A stretch of 64,000 nt of DNA, taken from assembly GCA_012516125.1 (NCBI GenBank), contig JAAYXB010000014.1, forward strand, positions 1 to 64,000. Reading direction: 5' to 3'. Below the pieces are notes generated by a model. The model searched no databases. It was not told the origin of the DNA and was given only the letters and a program-made list of their open reading frames with translations. The stretch's first letter is position 1; every line of letters begins with the position of its first letter. The DNA comes from Bacillota bacterium (GTDB taxonomy: Bacteria; Bacillota; SHA-98; UBA4971). Positions 7,629 through 16,518 of the stretch are shown here, in pieces. A program made the translations under genes and the position numbers.

Positions 7629-7943
7629 TCACCGACCGCACCTCAGCTCCGCGGCTATCTCATCCACCGGGGACGCCACAGAGATGACCGTCAGTGAAGC
7701 AGAATTGACAGCCGCCGACAGATGGGCAGACCGCGGTTCCGACGCGAACCCGTACGTGAACGCCGGAACGAGGAACACGAACAATAACGGCTCGTCGGCA
7801 CCACCGGTAGCCGCCACGAGACAGCTTATCACCGCAAGCCCGAACAGCATCGAGGCGAGCTCCACCAGCCTCCTGTGCTCCGTACGGCACGCCAGCCCGG
7901 CAGCATTCGTTCCAACGAGCCCCGCCGTAAGAAGCCGAGCAGC
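7629..7943 (-). pseudogene. Fragment of a membrane sensor domain
   Basis: The translation RLVELASMLFGLAVISCLVAA followed by TGGADEPLLFVFLVPAFTYG has the hydrophobic pattern and the TGG-x-x-x-P-x-L signature of the membrane sensor region at the N-terminus of many histidine kinases, GGDEF and HD-GYP proteins. The frame ends after about 105 residues with no catalytic domain. Its upstream end runs straight into a dispersed repeat (from 7953). It is best read as the remnant of a signalling gene broken by deletion and repeat insertion. A short standalone membrane protein is possible but less likely. Confidence 0.5.
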
Positions 7944-7952
7944 GTGAGGACT

Positions 7953-8135
7953 GAGGATGTCCCAAACTCCGTGGAATTTGAGGTAGCGGCTCCGTGCTCC
8001 GTTGCGGTAAGACGGAGCTGTAGAAGTATTATCGGAGGCAGCCGCCAGTGTCAGCATACCACAGCAAGGGTAAGTTTGGAAGGGCCAATGGGAAAGAAAA
8101 GGCAACGACGACACCGATATCAAAAACCAAGCGGG
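7953..8135. repeat. Dispersed leader-like repeat R, copy 1
   Basis: It begins gaggatgtcccaaactccg and contains a conserved hairpin core (CTCCGT...ACGGAG). It is similar over about 180 bp to copy 3 at 14793 and over about 70 bp to copy 2 at 14558. It lies upstream of the sensor fragment on the minus strand. Confidence 0.75.
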
Positions 8136-8204
8136 GATGCGCTACGCGAGATTAAACAATGATCGAGACAACCTCGCACGAGCACCAAGAGCCAAACGCA
8201 GTAG

Positions 8205-8423
8205 TCATTGAAAGAGGCCTGCCACTTTTCCCGTGAGGAGCTCGATTCCCCTGACCGGATTGGGCACCCGCACCCCTATGGCCTGAACGAAGCTGACCGC
8301 AAAACCGAAGAGCATAAGCACGAGGAACAGCACGAGTTCCCCCCATTCCCTTCGCCGAATTATCCCGGGCACCTCGTAAGCAATTATTGCGGCAAATGCG
8401 AGGACGAGCAGTACAACTGACAC
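8205..8423 (-). CDS. Small two-helix membrane protein downstream of gerAC
   Basis: A 72-residue protein with two hydrophobic helices (about residues 2-19 and 29-48) separated by a basic, acidic loop (RRREWGE), and a short soluble tail. GTG 8423 is preceded by AGGAGG at 8 bp, which decides the start over the longer frame. I do not recognise a named family. Small membrane proteins of this kind are often found beside ger operons, and the gene points the same way as gerAC, separated by about 400 bp holding a structured repeat. A role in germination is only a contextual guess. Confidence 0.65.
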   Translation of the reverse strand: MSVVLLVLAFAAIIAYEVPGIIRRREWGELVLFLVLMLFGFAVSFVQAIGVRVPNPVRGIELLTGKVAGLFQ

Positions 8424-8608
8424 CGGCAACTCCTCCTGAGCGAGGGCGTTGGTTCTGCCCGGTAATCCTCCGTGGCGGCCTGCGCCCGCCACCATCGCGG
8501 CATGAAAACGCGGTCGCGCGAGTCATTCTCAAAGTAGTTGACAATTCGCGCTTTCACATCGGTCCTGTGGCGCGACTCTGTCCGACGATGCTACTAAGTA
8601 AGGGTTCG

Positions 8609-8798
8609 TTAGTTCCTCCCAGTTTGCCAACATCTGGTTGGCTTCCGGTGTTACACTCGGGGACGGCGCCCCAAGCGGGGCGCGCTTCGCCAAAATCCGG
8701 CCCGTCGAGCGAGTGGCCGGATTTTGACACCCCTCGTGCAACCACCGGCAACCCCTTCCAACCGTCGGGAGCATTTCTGCACTCTCACTTAGACCCCG
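8609..8798. repeat. Three-way-junction repeat element, copy A
   Basis: It is similar over its length to the element at 55621-55832. It contains hairpin GGCGCCCC-aagc-GGGGCGCg (8665-8683), hairpin AAAATCCGGCC (8692-8702) with GGCCGGATTTT (8715-8725), and outer arms near 8636-8656 and 8736-8753 that can enclose both. It sits immediately 3' of gerAC. Confidence 0.85.
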
Positions 8799-8821
8799 GA
8801 GAAAGCCAGCGGTCTCCTGGG

Positions 8822-10060
8822 CTACTTCTTGATCCTTGTGCTTCTGAGCACTAAGCCTGACTTTCTCAGTCTGGCCTTGACCTCGACCTGAACATCGATG
8901 TCGCGAAACTCCTCATCCCACCGGTCCCTGAACTCGTCGGCCCATTTCTTTGGCTCTCTTCGGTTCAGTTCGGCGCCGAACCCAAAGATGTCGGAGCCAA
9001 ACTCCTGCGCTTTGGCCACCGCAGCCTGCACTTCGTTCTCGATCACAGTGGCCATCCTCCGCTCCATGCTGGCCCACAGCTCCGGCGACTTGATGAAGTC
9101 GGTGAACCCCTGGACATCGCCCACATTCGCTTCAGCCTCGACCTTCACTGTGACCGTAACCCTGCCATCTTTGACCTCAGGCTTGAATGCACTTTTTCCC
9201 CGCAGGATCTCAAGTCCTATGAACTTCCCTTCTTCACCAGGTTTCTCGATGACAATAATCCCGCTCCTCACCTTGCCCGTGATCCAGTTGAACCCCCTCG
9301 TCTCTGGCTTGTTGAGCCAGCCGACCAGTCGATCGTCTCTAAAGACTGCTGCCCCGGTTAGTCTGAGGGATCCGCCTACCTTTTCTCTTTTCAACTCCCC
9401 ACGAATATCGAATTCCTGTGGCCTGGGGATGATCTCTGCGCGGGTAGCGATGGGGTCTATCCCTTCTCCTTCGAGCCTTTGCAGGAAATCGTTCAGCATG
9501 TCTTCGCCAACTGTCGACAGTCCTGTCCGAGCAGCCTTTAACAAGCCCATGGCTCCTTCTGGCGGCATTCGCTCGAGCTCAAACTCGGTCTGCAAGAGGT
9601 CTGACGCCTTGGCGCCCTTGGCGGCCACTATCCACGCCCGACGACGTGGCTCTCCATTACGGTCGAACCAATCCAGAACATCTCCGATGCCTTTCCGCGC
9701 GAACTCCTCGCCGACCACGACGAACCGGTTGTGTGCCCAGAACGGCCGCCGTGGCGACTGGGAGAGCAGGTTTCGTACCGCTTCAAACACTGTATACCCC
9801 GTGCTGCTCACAACCCAGAAAGGTTTCTCTTCCGTGGTTCCGTGGGTTCCCATGCCAGCACCTATGGCAAAGGGTTTCGCTATTAGAACCGTGAGCTGGA
9901 TCTTGCCCTCTTCCTGGGCTTCATCGACGCCAGCAGCAAGGACAAAGCCTATGGTCTCGATCTCTCTCCGGCTCCAGCACCCGGTCGCGGTCGCCATTAT
10001 CGTCGCGATCAGGGGAAGAACAGCGGCTCTCAGCGCTCGTTTTCCCAGCATCGGGGTCAT
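8822..10060 (-). CDS. gerAC: Spore germination lipoprotein, Ger(x)C family
   Basis: The 412-residue protein is the C subunit of a GerA-type nutrient germinant receptor, anchored in the outer leaflet of the spore inner membrane. The N-terminus has a signal peptide with lipobox ending in Cys28 (ATATGCWSRREIE), the usual Ger(x)C start. GFVLAAGVD and the later conserved segments match the family, as does the length. Its ATG overlaps the gerAB stop by 4 bp. The order AA-AB-AC is the classic operon. The symbol is used in the family sense; which germinant it detects cannot be told. Confidence 0.93.
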   Translation of the reverse strand: MTPMLGKRALRAAVLPLIATIMATATGCWSRREIETIGFVLAAGVDEAQEEGKIQLTVLIAKPFAIGAGMGTHGTTEEKPFWVVSSTGYTVFEAVRNLLSQSPRRPFWAHNRFVVVGEEFARKGIGDVLDWFDRNGEPRRRAWIVAAKGAKASDLLQTEFELERMPPEGAMGLLKAARTGLSTVGEDMLNDFLQRLEGEGIDPIATRAEIIPRPQEFDIRGELKREKVGGSLRLTGAAVFRDDRLVGWLNKPETRGFNWITGKVRSGIIVIEKPGEEGKFIGLEILRGKSAFKPEVKDGRVTVTVKVEAEANVGDVQGFTDFIKSPELWASMERRMATVIENEVQAAVAKAQEFGSDIFGFGAELNRREPKKWADEFRDRWDEEFRDIDVQVEVKARLRKSGLVLRSTRIKK

Positions 10061-11172
10061 CTCCTTACACCAGGGCCAACCGGGAGCCTGCCTCGCAAGA
10101 GAGCGGCCAGATACAGAACGCCCATTGTGCCCAGCGTGACCATGAGGGAGTAGAGCCCGAAGTTCTTAAACTGAAGGAAGCGCTGCAGGTCGAGGGTGCT
10201 CTCAAAGAAAAGGATGCCGAACGAAACAGCTATCGCCCCAAGTGGGTATACGAGCGGCTGAAACCGGGAAACGCCGAATACCTGCGCCAATCCAACCGCG
10301 CTCGCCCATAAGAACAGGGCAAGCTTGATCTCGCTGCTCAGGGTCCAGGCTCCCATTGTGATGGCCTCGATCCTTTCCAGGAAATCGGCGATGCTTATCA
10401 TCCTGCTCAGGCTGAAAGCTGGCATTGCCAGGTGTGATACCGTCGGTCCGAAAACTGCTACCAGGACTACTGTAAGCCACGTCATGAGGATCCCACTGGC
10501 TAGAACCGCGTACACGGAGTAGCGCGCCGCGTCCTTTGGCCGGTTCAGGTAGGGCAGGACCATGCCCAGGACGATGAATTGCAGGAAGAAAGAGACAACA
10601 GTCCCTGTTGGGGCTGCGAGTGGCCGAACTCCGCGCGCCAGGACCGGGGCCAGGTTCCTGAACCGCATTTCATCGTATGGAAGGACAAACATAACTATCA
10701 GGAAGAACAGGACGACCCAGACGCCGTTCTCACCCATCCGTCCAACGACCTCAAGACCGTTCCGGGCCGCGTTGGCTGCCAGAAAGGCCGTCACGGTCAT
10801 AAAGACGAGTATAGGCGTTTCCGGCATGATAGCTATGGTGTAGGCCTCTCCGAGTTCTCTCGCAACATCGGCGACCACCGAAATCCAGTACCATACCAGG
10901 ATCAGCCCGACGAGCTTCCCAAGGTACTTGCCCAAGAGTAGCTCGCTGTACTCGATGATGGTCTTGTCGGGGAACTTCAACCCCAGCCGCACTACAAGCA
11001 GCACAAATGGTACAGACAGGAGAGTCCCGAGCAAGCTCGCAATCCAGGCGTCCTGGGGCACTTGAAGCTCTGTTATCATGGGAAACGCTACAGTTATCGG
11101 CACCACCCGACTCAGCACCAGAACCGCCATAAGTTGCCTTCCCGATACCTTCCCGCCCTCGACCTTACTCAT
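10057..11172 (-). CDS. gerAB: Spore germination receptor B subunit, permease-like
   Basis: This 371-residue integral membrane protein belongs to the GerAB/endospore germination permease family within the amino acid-polyamine-organocation superfamily. About ten hydrophobic segments are visible, starting with LMAVLVLSRVVPITVAF. The subunit is thought to bind the germinant. ATG 11172 has AAGGAGGG upstream and overlaps the gerAA stop as ATGA, so the in-frame extension to 11394 is rejected. It is co-transcribed with gerAA and gerAC. Confidence 0.93.
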   Translation of the reverse strand: MSKVEGGKVSGRQLMAVLVLSRVVPITVAFPMITELQVPQDAWIASLLGTLLSVPFVLLVVRLGLKFPDKTIIEYSELLLGKYLGKLVGLILVWYWISVVADVARELGEAYTIAIMPETPILVFMTVTAFLAANAARNGLEVVGRMGENGVWVVLFFLIVMFVLPYDEMRFRNLAPVLARGVRPLAAPTGTVVSFFLQFIVLGMVLPYLNRPKDAARYSVYAVLASGILMTWLTVVLVAVFGPTVSHLAMPAFSLSRMISIADFLERIEAITMGAWTLSSEIKLALFLWASAVGLAQVFGVSRFQPLVYPLGAIAVSFGILFFESTLDLQRFLQFKNFGLYSLMVTLGTMGVLYLAALLRGRLPVGPGVRR

Positions 11173-12791
11173 TTGCCGCCCTCCTTGCCTGCCAGATGGT
11201 GAACCTCCTTCTCCTCGGGAGAAGGAGGTCTGGGTCTGTGGCCAGGTGCCTGCCTTGTCAGAGCTTTCTTGCCGGTAAACTGGGGCCGGGTGCGCAAGGC
11301 CCACCAGGGGGCTCGTATCAGGGCATCCTTGAGGTCGGAAAGCACTATTGGAGCAAGAGGCTCCAGAAACGGCACTCCAAATGACCGTAGGCAAGTCAAG
11401 TGAATCAGGAGAGCAAACATCCCCGCGACTATGCCGAATAGTCCGAATGCGCCGGCCAGAGCTGTCACCAGGAAACGCAGGAGGCGCACCCCGATAGCGA
11501 GGCTGAACACCGGGGTGGCGAACGACGCGATCCCCGTGAACGCCACCACCATGACCATCGCCGGGGAAGCCAGACCCGCCCGTATCGCCGCGTCACCGAC
11601 GACGAGGGCGCCTATTATGCTGACGGCTTGGCCCACTACCCGGGGCAGGCGGACCCCGGCTTCCCGCAGGGTCTCAAAAACGAACTCCATTAGAAGGGCC
11701 TCAACCACGGCGGGAAACGGTATCCCCTCTCTTTGAGCTGCGATACTCAGTATAAGAGGCGTGGGTAACATCTCCTGGTGGAACGTGGTCACAGCGACGT
11801 ACAGTGACGGCAAGGTGAGGGAGATGAAGAACGAAGCCACCCTGAGAAGCCTTAGTACCGATCCGATGAAATACCGCTCGTAGTAGTCCTCGGTAGAGGT
11901 GAGGAACATGGTAAACGTGGCCGGGACGATCAGGACGAACGGAGTGCCGTCTGTGAGGACCGCGACCCTGCCCTCAAGCAGGGCTCCTGTGACTTTGTCC
12001 GGCCGTTCGGTGCGCAGCATTGTCGGGAAAGGAGAGAATGGTGCGTCTTCGATGTATTCCTCGATGTTACCGCTCTCATGAATGGCATCCACGTCGATCC
12101 TCCTGAGCCGATTTCTGACCTCCTGCACGATTTCGTCGTTGGCCACTCCCGCAATGTAGGCAATGGCAACTCTCGTCTGGGTGATGCGTCCGATCCTCAT
12201 CTCTTCGATCCGGAGCCGGGACCCCATGATCCTGCGACGCAGGAGGCTGGTGTTTGTGCGTAGTGTTTCGACAAATCCTTCTTTCGATCCCCTTACGGTG
12301 GCCTCGGTAGTCGGCTCAGCTATGCCTCTCTGCTCCCAACCACGTGTGTCGCACACCAGCCCCTTTCCGATGCCATCGATCAAGACCCCGCTGTGGCCGC
12401 CGGCAATATGGGTGATGAACCTGTCCAACGAATCGACTTCTTCGACGCCGCTTGCCGAAAGAAGGCGGGCCTTGAGATCCGCATACGCCTGTCTCGGATC
12501 ATCCCATTTAAGACCCATGTCGGTGATCTGCTCGATCACCGCCTCAGCGACCTGTCTCTTATCTACGAGGCCGTCTATGTGAACGACAAGAGCAGAGATC
12601 TTCCCCTGGGCACCAGTCCGCAGGTCTCGGAGGACGAGGTCCGCGCTATTGCCAAACGCAGCTTTGATCCTGTCCCGGTTGACAGGTAACCTGGAAGATA
12701 TCCGCCCCTCAACAGAGCTCGTCTCGGCTCGTCCGGAACCTTGGGTGCGCTCTATTCGTCGAGAAAGAAGTCGCCACAACATCCCGAGCAC
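11169..12791 (-). CDS. gerAA: Spore germination receptor A subunit
   Basis: The 540-residue GerAA-family protein has a large cytoplasmic N-terminal half (LVLRDLRTG, then EQITDMGLKW and the GHSGVLIDG region) and a C-terminal membrane half with about five helices, including SLTLPSLYVAVTTFHQEMLP, a family hallmark, and PFPAVVEALLMEFVFE. GTG 12791 is chosen because GGAGGT lies 9 bp upstream; an ATG two codons later is an alternative, and the frame extends upstream without support. GerA-type receptors respond to small nutrients and trigger germination. A low-complexity tail follows the last helix. It is the first gene of gerAA-gerAB-gerAC. Confidence 0.93.
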   Translation of the reverse strand: MLGMLWRLLSRRIERTQGSGRAETSSVEGRISSRLPVNRDRIKAAFGNSADLVLRDLRTGAQGKISALVVHIDGLVDKRQVAEAVIEQITDMGLKWDDPRQAYADLKARLLSASGVEEVDSLDRFITHIAGGHSGVLIDGIGKGLVCDTRGWEQRGIAEPTTEATVRGSKEGFVETLRTNTSLLRRRIMGSRLRIEEMRIGRITQTRVAIAYIAGVANDEIVQEVRNRLRRIDVDAIHESGNIEEYIEDAPFSPFPTMLRTERPDKVTGALLEGRVAVLTDGTPFVLIVPATFTMFLTSTEDYYERYFIGSVLRLLRVASFFISLTLPSLYVAVTTFHQEMLPTPLILSIAAQREGIPFPAVVEALLMEFVFETLREAGVRLPRVVGQAVSIIGALVVGDAAIRAGLASPAMVMVVAFTGIASFATPVFSLAIGVRLLRFLVTALAGAFGLFGIVAGMFALLIHLTCLRSFGVPFLEPLAPIVLSDLKDALIRAPWWALRTRPQFTGKKALTRQAPGHRPRPPSPEEKEVHHLAGKEGGK

Positions 12792-13345
12792 GATCCACCC
12801 ACCTCCTCTCCCGAAGAGCTGCCACAACCTTGAGCTTACCCGTTCTGTGCCGTAGTCATCAGCTGCTGGGACGAATTGGCGCCCGTAATCAATTCTGCCT
12901 AGAGCAGGCGGTTTTATACTTGGGTTTTCTGTCGATGCAAAACCCCTCGAATTGAGATGGAATGCCATCCTGTGTGTGCCAACTGGAACTGTGATGTGGC
13001 GGCGCAGTCCGGGAAGTTTGGGTTGGCGATGCATGAAGGAAAGCCACACAAAGGGTCTTCAGGCTTTCAGTGAGGCAACACGGAGTAGCGCGAGCATGTT
13101 ATCGAGGACAGGCGCAAGTTGCTCTCGCAAAGAAGCTCCGTGGTCGGCCCGACGAGGATGCGAGACATGTATAGCAGGTGCCGGGATAGACCACTGGCGT
13201 TGTCTTGCATACGGCCGCGAGAGATTCTCTCGCTGCCTATCATGCCCGGCGACGCGCCCTCACAATACCGACGCCATGCCCGAAGTCAGTCCAGAGTAAC
13301 GCGTTTTTCGGTGGCCGAGAGGCGCTCTTTGACAGCCTCGGCGAA
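12792..13345. other. Intergenic stretch upstream of the ger operon
   Basis: No gene is evident. On the minus strand TGCATC (12939-12934) and GTATAA (12919-12914) loosely resemble the -35 and -10 of forespore sigma-F/sigma-G promoters, as expected for a ger operon, but the match is weak. The in-frame leftward extension of gerAA through this region lacks a ribosome binding site. Confidence 0.3.
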
Positions 13346-13813
13346 TCAGTCGAAGTCGTCCGGTGCCAGGAGCAAGGATACATTAGTCATCTCCAGGTAA
13401 AGGACCCGTGTCCCCTTCGAAACGATTAGCGCTCTTCTCCCATTCCTCGAGGTGAACCATCCGACGCGGTATGCCCCTGTCGCAATCGCGTTCGTCTTCT
13501 GCACAGGCGCTGCCTCGCTTCTTGCCGACCAATCCGCAACGTAAGCCTCACTGATTTCCTCCCGCGGGACATTCATCCTTGCGTACGGCGGCGCGTTAAC
13601 TTTGAGGGTGTTCTCGGCCGCCACATACACTTGTCCGGGGGCGATGATAAAGACATAGAGGAGCAAGAGAAAGACCAAGCCTGAAACTGTCGCGGCGAAG
13701 ATGCGCGCCCCACCCTGCACAGCAAAGAGCACGGCCAGAACTACCGCGCCTACAAAGGCAACTATTCGGGCATGTAGCATAAGAGTGCCAGGGGACATAG
13801 ACAGGTGGAACAC
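13346..13813 (-). CDS. Membrane protein with a bacterial PH-like domain
   Basis: The 155-residue protein has two hydrophobic helices near its N-terminus (about residues 14-30 and 37-58, ending FLLLLYVFIIAPGQV). A soluble domain follows, with NVPREEISEAYV, YRVGWFTSRNGRRALIV and LYLEMTNVSLLLAPDD, the pattern of the bPH_5 (PF10882-type) bacterial pleckstrin-homology domain. Function is unknown; members are membrane-anchored and found in many Gram-positives. GTG 13813 is supported by GGGAGGT at 8 bp spacing. Confidence 0.75.
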   Translation of the reverse strand: MFHLSMSPGTLMLHARIVAFVGAVVLAVLFAVQGGARIFAATVSGLVFLLLLYVFIIAPGQVYVAAENTLKVNAPPYARMNVPREEISEAYVADWSARSEAAPVQKTNAIATGAYRVGWFTSRNGRRALIVSKGTRVLYLEMTNVSLLLAPDDFD

Positions 13814-14017
13814 GGCCAGCTACCTCCCAAGTGCCGCGAGACCAGTTCCCCGGCTACGCTCTACCTACTTCAAGCTGCCTCAAGGTTTGTTCTCTCTGCG
13901 GAGCGATCCACATGCTCCTGCCTTCGGCGGCGCGTGGAGGAAGTCCCCCATCGGCTGGCTTATCCCGAGCGCGCCTTTCGAAGCCCCTCGCCCCAAGCAG
14001 AGTCAGCAATCCCGGTG

Positions 14018-14347
14018 TCAGGCTAAGGGCTCTCTGTTCCAATACGTCCCTTCCCAGTTGTAGATCACGCCTTCATCTTTGCACTGAGGACTGATCCACT
14101 CGATCCGCCGGGGGTTAGTCCTCTTGATCGCACAGATGTGCCCAGGGCAAGGCCTTCGACCTGGCCGCCGGCGGCAAGGGATACCGGTCACAACGGGCTC
14201 ACCGAAAGGACCCTTCCCCAAGGCCAGGACGATCCCGCCAAGGTAGGAGGCCACCCTGCCGGGCGGACCGGATACAGCCGGCATGCCGTTATCGTCGAGG
14301 AAGTCCTGTATGTCAGTGATCCTCACGGGTCCTGGCTTACGGTTCAT
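14018..14347 (-). CDS. Conserved hypothetical cysteine-containing small protein
   Basis: This 109-residue protein has a basic central motif CRRRPGRRPCPGHICAI and a C-terminal ISPQCKDEGVIYNWEGTYW. I recall similar sequences as uncharacterised proteins in diverse bacteria but cannot name a family. The cysteines (two in the basic motif, one in HIC, one in SPQC) could bind a metal. It overlaps the end of the upstream Cse60-like gene by 11 bp, so the two are probably co-expressed. Confidence 0.6.
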   Translation of the reverse strand: MNRKPGPVRITDIQDFLDDNGMPAVSGPPGRVASYLGGIVLALGKGPFGEPVVTGIPCRRRPGRRPCPGHICAIKRTNPRRIEWISPQCKDEGVIYNWEGTYWNREPLA

Positions 14348-14528
14348 CGTAGATCACCATTGCAGAGTACCATCCAGTTGTCGGATCGAACGTGGCGACG
14401 GGAGCAGTGTAGCCGTACTTTATGTCAACGACTCGGACACGTTGGTCATTCTTACCCAACCACTTGTTGACCATTCCTTCCAGGGCCTCTTCGCTCTTAC
14501 GGCCCGGGAAAACCTTCACCTTCAGCAT
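14337..14528 (-). CDS. Cse60-like small sporulation protein
   Basis: The 63-residue product MLKVKVF...EEALEGMVNKWL...VVDIKYGYTAPVA resembles the small sporulation protein Cse60, which has the same opening, an amphipathic helix and a VxDIKY strand. In Bacillus subtilis cse60 is made in the mother cell under sigma-E; its function is unknown. The start at 14528 follows a purine-rich GAGGAAGGGGG, at longer than usual spacing. Repeat R copy 2 begins 30 bp upstream. The family call rests on pattern only. Confidence 0.55.
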   Translation of the reverse strand: MLKVKVFPGRKSEEALEGMVNKWLGKNDQRVRVVDIKYGYTAPVATFDPTTGWYSAMVIYDEP

Positions 14529-14557
14529 CCGACGGCGAGCCCCCTTCCTCTCTTGTC

Positions 14558-14630
14558 GAGGATGTCCCAAAGACCCTGGAATTTGAGCTAGCCGCTCCTG
14601 GCTCCGTTACGGTAAACAGGTGCTACTGCT
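14558..14630. repeat. Dispersed leader-like repeat R, copy 2
   Basis: It begins gaggatgtcccaaagaccct and continues with tggaatttgagctagccgctc, parallel to copies 1 and 3, but loses similarity after about 70 bp. It lies just upstream of the Cse60-like gene. Confidence 0.7.
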
Positions 14631-14792
14631 CATGCTCAGTCCTCAGTCGACATTCAGGGCGACAATTGGATACGGTGAGCTTCGCTGAATACAAGACATC
14701 CCAATAGGTCGGAGTGTAAGGTTGATTGTCTAGTGTCCTGATGAACCCGATCAGCCTGTCATGGATGATTACCAGGACTTCTCTTGCACCGA

Positions 14793-14970
14793 GAGGATGC
14801 CCCCAAAGTTCGTGGAATTTGAGGTAGGGGCTCCCAGCTCCGTTGTGATAAAACGGAGCTGCGGAAGAATGGAGGGAGCCGCCGATGTCAGCATGCCACG
14901 AGAAGAACAAGACCGGAAGGACCGACAGGAAAGAAGACGCAACGAAAACACCAATCTCCTGCGAGGTGGC
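14793..14970. repeat. Dispersed leader-like repeat R, copy 3
   Basis: This is the copy with the best-preserved hairpin: CAGCTCCGT and ACGGAGCTG are perfect 9-bp arms. Similarity to copy 1 continues through gtcagcatgccac and a run of AAGAA-rich sequence. No gene in this region is convincing. Confidence 0.75.
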
Positions 14971-15708
14971 GCTGAGCCTGGAGGCGATACGCCAGAAGGC
15001 CAAAGACGGGCTGCTTGCGCTCCTCAGAAGCCGCCTAGAACAGTAAACTGGATAGCTACCAGAAGAGAATTTGCACACAAGGTCGGACTTGACGCGAACT
15101 TGACCACTTTCCGATTGACGCAAGCAGGATTTCCACGATTCGTGTCGAAAAAGGCTAGACAAGTTATGGTACATGTTTCCATCTATGCCACGGGCAAGAA
15201 GTTGAGGAAGGTCACAAGAACCATATGAGCTTACAGACACAGGAGGCCGTCAATAATCCGGAAGCAGGCCAGAGGACCGTTGAGCGTACCCATAGGGGTA
15301 TAGTTGTATCTGCCCTTATTATGGGCCAATTAGCCATCGCCCCCCCGGGAGGCAACCTCTTCCACCGCCTGCGCGCTTGAAGCCTGGCAGTCCTCCGTTT
15401 TGACCACCAGCCCAATACAGGCATCAAGTCATCCTCGGTCAGTCACGCTGCACCCGGTTACTGAGTGCCCGCCGGGAGGCGAGTGTCCGAAGACCTACCA
15501 CGCAGTCCCCTCAACACCCCCTCCAGCCCATGTCAGATGTGGGGCCCTTGCCATTCTCCGTAAACGCGACCGCGCTCACACCGGAGCCAGCCAACGCCGT
15601 CTACCCGTAACAAGGCCCGGAGCTACGCAGCACCAGCATTCGGGGGGCCCCCGTCTTTCCCATATGCCACCAACCGGTGTCAGACACACTGCCGAAGGGA
15701 GTGTCTCG
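14971..15708. other. Intergenic stretch upstream of the HD-GYP gene
   Basis: No supported gene. Long frames on both strands (14623-15240 minus, 14761-15228 plus and the upstream part of 15400-16344 plus) have no family resemblance and lack ribosome binding sites. Confidence 0.4.
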
Positions 15709-16344
15709 ATGCTGGAGCAAATCATCGCAGAGCTGTCTTCTCAGAAGTCACCCACCAGACTTTCTCGATACGCCATGTTGCTCGCGACTGCCGCGCTCAT
15801 TGAGATGCGCGACCCGTTCACGGCAGGCCACTCAAGCAGGGTTGGAAGGTATGCCGCGATCATCGCCCGGGAGATGGACCTCATTGCTGACATCCAGAAA
15901 GCAGTGAGGTTGGCAGGGCTGGTCCACGATGTCGGGAAAATCGGCGTACCGATGACGTGTCTCCGAAAGGCAGGCAAACTCACCGAGAGCGAGATGTCGG
16001 AAATCCGAAAGCACCCGGTGCTAAGCTACGAGATCGTGGCCGCCGTACCGGGCCTGCGACACATCGCCAACATCGTGCTTCACCATCACGAACGCTTCGA
16101 CGGGGACGGATACCCTCATGGCCTCGTAGGGGAGGACATCCCCCTCGGGTCGAGGATCCTGTGCGTGGCAGATAGCTTCGATGCGATGGTGACAGACCGA
16201 GCATACAAACCCGCGATGTCAGTGGAAGACGCCCTCGCCGAACTTGAAAGATACGCCGGAACCCAGTTTGACCCCGCTGTCGTCCAGGCTTTCACGGCGT
16301 ACCTATTGTGCAGGGGCCTGCAGCTTCCCCAAGTCCAGGCTTAA
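15709..16344 (+). CDS. HD-GYP domain phosphodiesterase
   Basis: This 211-residue protein is almost entirely one HD-GYP domain, the family that hydrolyses cyclic di-GMP. Metal ligands are visible in GHSSRVGRYA, LVHDVGKIGVP and HHHERFDGDGYP, which includes the GYP triad, then RILCVADSFDAM. No receiver or sensor domain is attached. ATG 15709 has GAAGGGAG 8 bp upstream, so the long upstream frame extension is not used. It is followed by a chemoreceptor and CheW, suggesting a motility or signalling cluster. Activity on c-di-GMP is inferred from intact motifs. Confidence 0.92.
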   Translation: MLEQIIAELSSQKSPTRLSRYAMLLATAALIEMRDPFTAGHSSRVGRYAAIIAREMDLIADIQKAVRLAGLVHDVGKIGVPMTCLRKAGKLTESEMSEIRKHPVLSYEIVAAVPGLRHIANIVLHHHERFDGDGYPHGLVGEDIPLGSRILCVADSFDAMVTDRAYKPAMSVEDALAELERYAGTQFDPAVVQAFTAYLLCRGLQLPQVQA

Positions 16345-16518
16345 AGCGTCGGCAGGGGTACAAGGGCAGGGCGGTGCCGACCGCTGCGAGAGAATAACTA
16401 GTACGACGCCAGGAGGTGAAACAGGTGCAAGGGCAAGACATGCACCTCATGCAGCTATAGGACCAGAACGGACCGGATGCTGCACGTCATCACATCATGA
16501 TTGGAGGTATCAACGGTC

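Noticed and set aside
8898-10139. Long plus-strand frame opposite gerAC
   Set aside because: Shadow of gerAC, which has clear family motifs and operon context.
14623-15240. Minus-strand and plus-strand proteins at the repeat R copies
   Set aside because: The frames cover the dispersed repeat and continue into sequence with no recognisable domains or ribosome binding sites.
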